The notes below the pieces were generated by a model. The model was not told the origin of the DNA. It saw only the letters and a list, made by a program, of their open reading frames with translations, and searched no databases. Positions 33,595 to 37,577 of a stretch of DNA of 37,577 nt are shown here, piece after piece (within the stretch, counting starts at the first letter, position 1; each line of letters starts with the position of its first letter). The stretch is taken from assembly GCF_009362735.1 (NCBI RefSeq), contig NZ_WHNP01000065.1, positions 1 to 37,577 of the forward strand, read 5' to 3'. This stretch comes from Paraburkholderia franconis. Its GTDB lineage: Bacteria > Pseudomonadota > Gammaproteobacteria > Burkholderiales > Burkholderiaceae. The position numbers and the translations under genes are program-made.

Positions 33595-35118
33595 ATGAAC
33601 GTAGCAAGCGAGAAAGCGAATTTGTCGGTGAAGCAGGTCAGCCATTTCATCAATGGTCAATTGGTTATACCGTCGAGCAACCGATTCAAGGATGTGTTCA
33701 ACCCAGCGACTGGCGATAAAACTGCAGCAGTTGCGCTCGCCACGGTCGAGGAGGTCGACCGCGCGGTGCAAGCAGCGAACGCAGCTTTCCCGAGCTGGAG
33801 CGAGATGGCACCGCTCAAGCGTGCCCGTATTCTCTTCAAATTCAAGGAACTGCTCAACAAGCACCACGATGAACTCGCGATGCTCATCACGCGCGAGCAC
33901 GGTAAGGTCTTCACAGACGCTCAAGGGGAAGTCATTCGCGGTATCGAAGTTGTCGAATTTGCGTGTGGCATTCCCAATCTGCTCAAGACGGATTTCACAG
34001 ACCAGATTGGTGGCGGCATCGACAACTGGAATCTACGCCAACCGCTGGGTGTCGTGGCAGGCATCACACCATTTAACTTCCCGGTGATGGTCCCGATGTG
34101 GATGTTCCCGGTGGCACTTGCTTGCGGCAACACTTTCATTTTGAAACCGTCGGAGCGCGACCCCTCGGCTTCGCTGCGTCTCGCGGAGTTGCTCAAGGAA
34201 GCAGGTTTGCCCGATGGCGTGTTTAACGTGGTCAATGGCGACAAGGTCGCGGTCGACGCGCTCATCGAGCATCCTGAAGTATCCGCAATCTCATTTGTCG
34301 GCTCCACGCCCATTGCCGAATACATCCATACGGAAGCATCGAAGCGCGGCAAGCGCGTCCAAGCTCTCGGCGGCGCCAAGAATCACCTCGTTGTGATGCC
34401 GGATGCCGACTTGGACCAAGCAGTCGACGCCCTAATCGGCGCGGCCTACGGTTCGGCGGGGGAGCGCTGCATGGCAATCTCGGTGGCTGTTGCCGTTGGC
34501 AACACGGGTGACAAGCTTATCGAGAAGTTGATTCCTCGTGTCAAATCGCTGGTCATCAAGAATGGCGAGAACCTCGATGCGGAAATGGGTCCCCTCGTTA
34601 CGGCCGAGCACAAGGCGAAGGTTGCCAGTTACATCGATTCGGGCGAAGCCGAAGGGGCGAAGCTCATTGTCGACGGACGTGCTCATCCGGTGGCAGCAGA
34701 GAACGGATTTTTCATCGGTGGAACGCTATTCGATGATGTGCAAGCGGACATGAAAATCTACAGGGAAGAGATTTTCGGCCCCGTCCTTGCTGTAGTGCGG
34801 GTACCAGACTTCGCTAGCGCTGTCGAGCTCATCAATGCGCACGAGTTTGGAAACGGTGTCGCTCTTTACACGTCGGATGGAGGTGTTGCTCGAGCATTTA
34901 CGCGTCAAATCAAGGTTGGGATGGTCGGCGTGAATGTTCCGATTCCGGTCCCGATGGCCTGGCACTCGTTCGGTGGCTGGAAGAGGTCTCTGTTCGGTGA
35001 CCACCATGCGTACGGCGAAGAAGGCATTCGTTTCTACACTCGTTATAAGAGCGTGATGCAACGGTGGCCTGACAGCATCGGTAAGGGTGCCGAATTCACC
35101 ATGCCTGTCGCCAAGTAG
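33595..35118 (+). CDS. mmsA: CoA-acylating (methyl)malonate-semialdehyde dehydrogenase, 507 aa
   Basis: This ALDH-superfamily member has the MmsA hallmarks: 'GITPFNFPVMVPMWMFPVAL', 'LGGAKNHLVVMPDADLDQ' in place of the usual general-base Glu, nucleophile Cys292 in 'GSAGERCMAISVAV', and 'PIPVPMAWHSFGGWKRSLFG'. It converts malonate semialdehyde plus CoA and NAD to acetyl-CoA (or methylmalonate semialdehyde to propionyl-CoA). After the aminotransferase it completes beta-alanine degradation. The full 507 residues are normal for the family. An insertion sequence begins 29 bases after its stop. Confidence 0.96.
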   Translation: MNVASEKANLSVKQVSHFINGQLVIPSSNRFKDVFNPATGDKTAAVALATVEEVDRAVQAANAAFPSWSEMAPLKRARILFKFKELLNKHHDELAMLITREHGKVFTDAQGEVIRGIEVVEFACGIPNLLKTDFTDQIGGGIDNWNLRQPLGVVAGITPFNFPVMVPMWMFPVALACGNTFILKPSERDPSASLRLAELLKEAGLPDGVFNVVNGDKVAVDALIEHPEVSAISFVGSTPIAEYIHTEASKRGKRVQALGGAKNHLVVMPDADLDQAVDALIGAAYGSAGERCMAISVAVAVGNTGDKLIEKLIPRVKSLVIKNGENLDAEMGPLVTAEHKAKVASYIDSGEAEGAKLIVDGRAHPVAAENGFFIGGTLFDDVQADMKIYREEIFGPVLAVVRVPDFASAVELINAHEFGNGVALYTSDGGVARAFTRQIKVGMVGVNVPIPVPMAWHSFGGWKRSLFGDHHAYGEEGIRFYTRYKSVMQRWPDSIGKGAEFTMPVAK

Positions 35119-35147
35119 TTCGCTCAGTCTTCTGTAAGTGAATTGAA

Positions 35148-37188
35148 CTAGCCCAACTTTCGCGATTCGCGCCATCGGCTCAGTCTAAGTCATTGATTTT
35201 CAATGACACGAGGTGCAAAGGTCTTCACTACAGAGGGTAGGTTTCGGGGGCAGGGACGGCGGATGGCCGGGCCGTGATTTTCGGCGGTGGCTGCGCGGGC
35301 AGTTTGAGACGCAGATGGTCGAGCAGGAGGCGGTGTTCCGGTTCCGGCTGCGTGTAGCGCGAGAGGATCAGGTGACGTCCGTCCGTGGTTGGCAAATGAA
35401 CGTCGACCATCTGCATGGTCTTGAATGTGTCCAGTGCTGCGCGAGGCGTCAGGCCCGGGGCTGCGCGTTTGAGCTGATATTTGAGCGTGACCTGCAGACA
35501 GTACGCCAGGAAGGCGACGAAGATATGGGCTTCGATACGCTCTTCCTTGGAATGGTAGATTGGCCGAATTGATAAGTCGTGCTTAAGTTCCTTGAACGCC
35601 TGCTCGACTTCAGTGAGCTGCGTATAGAAAGTCCAGAGCTGCGCCGGATCGTGACCTGATAGGTTGGTGCGCAGCAGATATCGTCCTTCCCGACGCCGCA
35701 CCTCGCGCAATTTGATGCGATCCAGCTCAAAGCGAAAGGTGTCCGCCGTCACGACCTCGTGGCTTTGTGGCAACCTCAGTTTGATCAGTCCGGCGGCTCG
35801 CCCAGCGTCCTGTTTGGCGGCCCCCACCTTCATCAGCAGGTGATCGCGCGTGAGGCTTTGCTCCTGCAACTGCTTGAGCCGTTGCACATAGCGCTTCAGA
35901 CGGCGCTGGCGCATGCCACGCTCCTTGCCGATGCGCTGCTCACTAACGGCAAGCACATAGGTCTCGCTTTCCTGGGGCAGGCGCTTGACTTGCACGCCGT
36001 CTCGCACCTGTTCCCACGACGCTGACAGGAAGGACTGCTCCAGCTTGCTCAAGCGTCCCTTGGGTGTACCAACCAGATAAGAGGCGCCCATCTCACGCAT
36101 TTGCGCTAGCGTCTCTTCCGTCGGAATACCGCGGTCCATCACCCAGATTCGATTCGCTTTGCCGTATCGCGATTCGATGCGCTTGAGCAGATCCGACAGT
36201 GTGGTGCAGTCGGCGGCGTTACCGGCCAGCACTTCGTAGCTCAAGGGAAAGCCTTCCGGCGTGACGATCAGGCCGATCACGACCTGTCGGCAGTCACCGC
36301 GTTTGTCGCGGCTGTAGCCGTATTGACGCTTGTCCGGCGCTTCTCTCGGCGTGTCGCTCTCGAAGTAGGTGCTGGTCAAATCGTACAGCAGCACGTCGAA
36401 AGAGGCGCCAAACAGTTCGCCCCAACGCTGCTTCAGAAACAGCATCAAGGCGTCCTTGTGGGGCAGCAACTTATCCAGACAGCGATACAGCGTATCCTTC
36501 TCGGCCAGCGCAAAGTCGGCCTCCAGGAGATCGGCCATCGCGCTCGATGTGAACCAGTGCCGGTGCAGGCGCCATTCCGAGCCGGGATCGATCAGTCGAT
36601 ACGCGACTAAGGTTTGCAGCACCTGCAGCCAGCGGGTGCCTTTGCGGGAGGCCGGCAGGCGCGCCGACCAAAATTCGTCCATCTCCAACTGCTGCCACAG
36701 CACACACGACAGCCAGCACGCACCCCATTGCCGCGGGCGCTTCAATTGCATCTCGCTTAACCGCACGCCGACCACCTTGGCGTCGTCCACCGGCAGCGTC
36801 CCTTCAGCAAACAGTGCGATCTGACGTTTGGTGCCTTCGTCGAAGACCTCGATCGTCTTGCGCCAGGCAAGTTGCTGACTATCGTTGATCTCGCCCAGGT
36901 ACAGGACTTGACGTTGCACTACCTTGCCATTCAATAAACGCCGGTTCTCCACCACACTCCAGTAGTGGTGCGTCTTGCCGTCCTTGATCCGTTGGGTGCG
37001 CTTGAGGAACATGCGCCCCAGTTTAGGAACTCGCCGCGGCGCTGCCAAGGACCAAGGTCTTCACTACAAGCAATTCTCGCCATTGACTGCGTCCCCGGCC
37101 ACAGCAAATCAACAACTTACAGTCTGCGCCGGGTCAGAACGCAGCAAAAATGGTGCTTTCGCGCCGCGAATCGCGAAAGCTGGGCTAG
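35148..37188. mobile_element. IS1634-family insertion sequence, about 2.04 kb
   Basis: The two ends form terminal inverted repeats: the left end from 35148 (CTAGCCCAACTTTCGCGATT) matches the complement of the right end to 37188 over about 24 bases with one mismatch. A single transposase gene fills the interior. CTAG sits at both ends and is palindromic, so the exact terminus is ambiguous; CTAG may be a 4-base target duplication with the element running 35152-37184. A 15-base direct repeat, AAGGTCTTCACTACA, lies inside (35218-35232 and 37054-37068), flanking the transposase gene. Confidence 0.85.
35228..37012 (-). CDS. IS1634-family (DDE) transposase, 594 aa
   Basis: It begins MFLKRTQRIKDGKTHHYWSV, the usual IS1634 N-terminus, so the ATG at 37012 is preferred to the frame opening at 37048. 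DDE catalytic residues are likely Asp in 'LLYDLTSTYFES', Asp in 'IWVMDRGIPTEE' and Glu in 'QLTEVEQAFKELKHDLSIRP' (the YREK-like region). The length and the absence of stops suggest an active enzyme. The stop codon lies inside the left 15-base direct repeat. Confidence 0.95.
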   Translation of the reverse strand: MFLKRTQRIKDGKTHHYWSVVENRRLLNGKVVQRQVLYLGEINDSQQLAWRKTIEVFDEGTKRQIALFAEGTLPVDDAKVVGVRLSEMQLKRPRQWGACWLSCVLWQQLEMDEFWSARLPASRKGTRWLQVLQTLVAYRLIDPGSEWRLHRHWFTSSAMADLLEADFALAEKDTLYRCLDKLLPHKDALMLFLKQRWGELFGASFDVLLYDLTSTYFESDTPREAPDKRQYGYSRDKRGDCRQVVIGLIVTPEGFPLSYEVLAGNAADCTTLSDLLKRIESRYGKANRIWVMDRGIPTEETLAQMREMGASYLVGTPKGRLSKLEQSFLSASWEQVRDGVQVKRLPQESETYVLAVSEQRIGKERGMRQRRLKRYVQRLKQLQEQSLTRDHLLMKVGAAKQDAGRAAGLIKLRLPQSHEVVTADTFRFELDRIKLREVRRREGRYLLRTNLSGHDPAQLWTFYTQLTEVEQAFKELKHDLSIRPIYHSKEERIEAHIFVAFLAYCLQVTLKYQLKRAAPGLTPRAALDTFKTMQMVDVHLPTTDGRHLILSRYTQPEPEHRLLLDHLRLKLPAQPPPKITARPSAVPAPETYPL

Positions 37189-37245
37189 AGGAGAGAGTTT
37201 CCGAGGGTGACTCACTGCACGCGAACGACGCCGTGGGTTTTTAAG

Positions 37246-37278
37246 GCTGGCACCTCACATGAGGTGTCGGCTTTTTTT
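37246..37278 (+). terminator. Rho-independent terminator in the remnant between two IS elements
   Basis: GCTGGCACCTC (37246-37256) pairs with GAGGTGTCGGC (37261-37271) as an 11-bp stem with two wobble pairs and an ACAT loop, followed by seven Ts (37272-37278). Its orientation is rightward, like mmsA. I infer it is the original terminator of the mmsA transcript, displaced about 2 kb by the IS1634 insertion. Confidence 0.8.
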
Positions 37279-37280
37279 GC

Positions 37281-37577
37281 GTAAGCGCCCGGCAATGACA
37301 CCCCGGGGAGTGCGCGCCGGCGATCAGGCGGTGATCGGCGCCCAGCGATGAGGCAGTAGCTGAGCGATATCGTCGGCGCGATGCGTGGGCAAGCGGTTCA
37401 GTACGTCTTTGAGGTAGACGTATGGATCATGGCCGTTGAGCTGCGCTGATCGAATCAGGCTCATGATTGCGGCTGCGCGTTGCCCCGCACGCAAAGAGCC
37501 CGCGAAGAGCCAGTTCGTCCTTCCCAGGGCCCATGGACGAATCTGATTTTCCAGCCAATTGTTGTCGATCGGCACAT
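37281..37577. mobile_element. IS66-family element, one end (continues beyond window)
   Basis: The element starts at 37281 with GTAAGCGCCCGGCAATGACA, which matches the GTAAGCG-type terminal repeat of IS66 elements. The C-terminal end of an IS66 transposase follows at 37324. The other end and the 8-base target duplication expected for IS66 lie outside the window. Confidence 0.85.
37324..37577 (-). CDS. IS66-family transposase, C-terminal part (5' end outside window)
   Basis: The visible 84 residues include 'PIDNNWLENQIRPWALGRTN' and 'WLFAGSLRAGQRAAAIMSLI', the conserved C-terminal region of IS66 TnpC transposases with the last catalytic Glu (in 'NWLENQIRP'), and the short IS66 C-terminal tail 'LKDVLNRLPTHRADDIAQLLPHRW' in abbreviated form. 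The frame is open to the window edge, so only the 3' end is seen. Confidence 0.93.
   Translation of the reverse strand, partial: VPIDNNWLENQIRPWALGRTNWLFAGSLRAGQRAAAIMSLIRSAQLNGHDPYVYLKDVLNRLPTHRADDIAQLLPHRWAPITA

Overview
The window looks like accessory DNA from a Burkholderia-group betaproteobacterium (Paraburkholderia or Caballeronia type). The support is high G+C coding sequence, Burkholderia-style amino-acid catabolic operons, an ATP-dependent DNA ligase D and IS1634/IS66 insertion sequences. This assignment rests on gene content and codon use only. No rRNA, tRNA or CRISPR array was recognised.

Positions 1-18,100 are a sparse region. Small single genes of unknown function, two lipoproteins, a cold-shock protein, two short-chain dehydrogenases (SDRs) and ligD are separated by long gaps that hold gene debris. 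The debris includes a decayed copy of the SDR gene (3064-3321), a broken copy (4142-4455) of a gene that survives at 16168-16626, a CcdA fragment (10204-10500) and an MFS-transporter fragment (about 17941-18090). Between 812 and 1551 a gapless, diverged 85-bp repeat occurs twice, and each copy carries a perfect DnaA-box 9-mer.

Positions 18,101-30,680 form a metabolic island that reads as hydroxyproline/D-amino-acid catabolism. dadA runs leftward and is followed by a frameshifted alanine racemase. Divergently, one long rightward unit encodes an amino-acid ABC importer (binding protein, ATPase, two permeases), a DapA-family deaminase, a Cys/Cys hydroxyproline 2-epimerase, an FAD D-amino-acid/D-hydroxyproline dehydrogenase with a TTG start, an aldehyde dehydrogenase, a second proline-racemase-family protein with a Ser/Cys active-site pair, and a GntR/FCD regulator. 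Together they would import trans-4-hydroxy-L-proline, epimerise it to cis-4-hydroxy-D-proline, oxidise it, deaminate it to alpha-ketoglutarate semialdehyde and oxidise that to alpha-ketoglutarate. The divergent gap (20559-20914) holds a good sigma70 promoter and two operator-like inverted repeats.

Positions 30,690-35,118 hold a second catabolic unit: a MocR-type regulator divergent from an omega-amino-acid (beta-alanine):pyruvate aminotransferase and mmsA. This unit converts beta-alanine through malonate semialdehyde to acetyl-CoA. A perfect inverted repeat covers the aminotransferase ribosome-binding site.

Positions 35,148-37,577 are mobile DNA: an IS1634-family element with visible terminal inverted repeats, a short remnant with a terminator that probably once served mmsA, and the end of an IS66 element cut by the window edge.

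No clearly new multi-gene system is proven. The best leads are the DnaA-box repeats, the paired Cys/Cys and Ser/Cys racemase-family enzymes, the operator and hairpin architecture of the catabolic island, and the unknown small-gene clusters at 14.7-17.1 kb and 9.3-10.1 kb.
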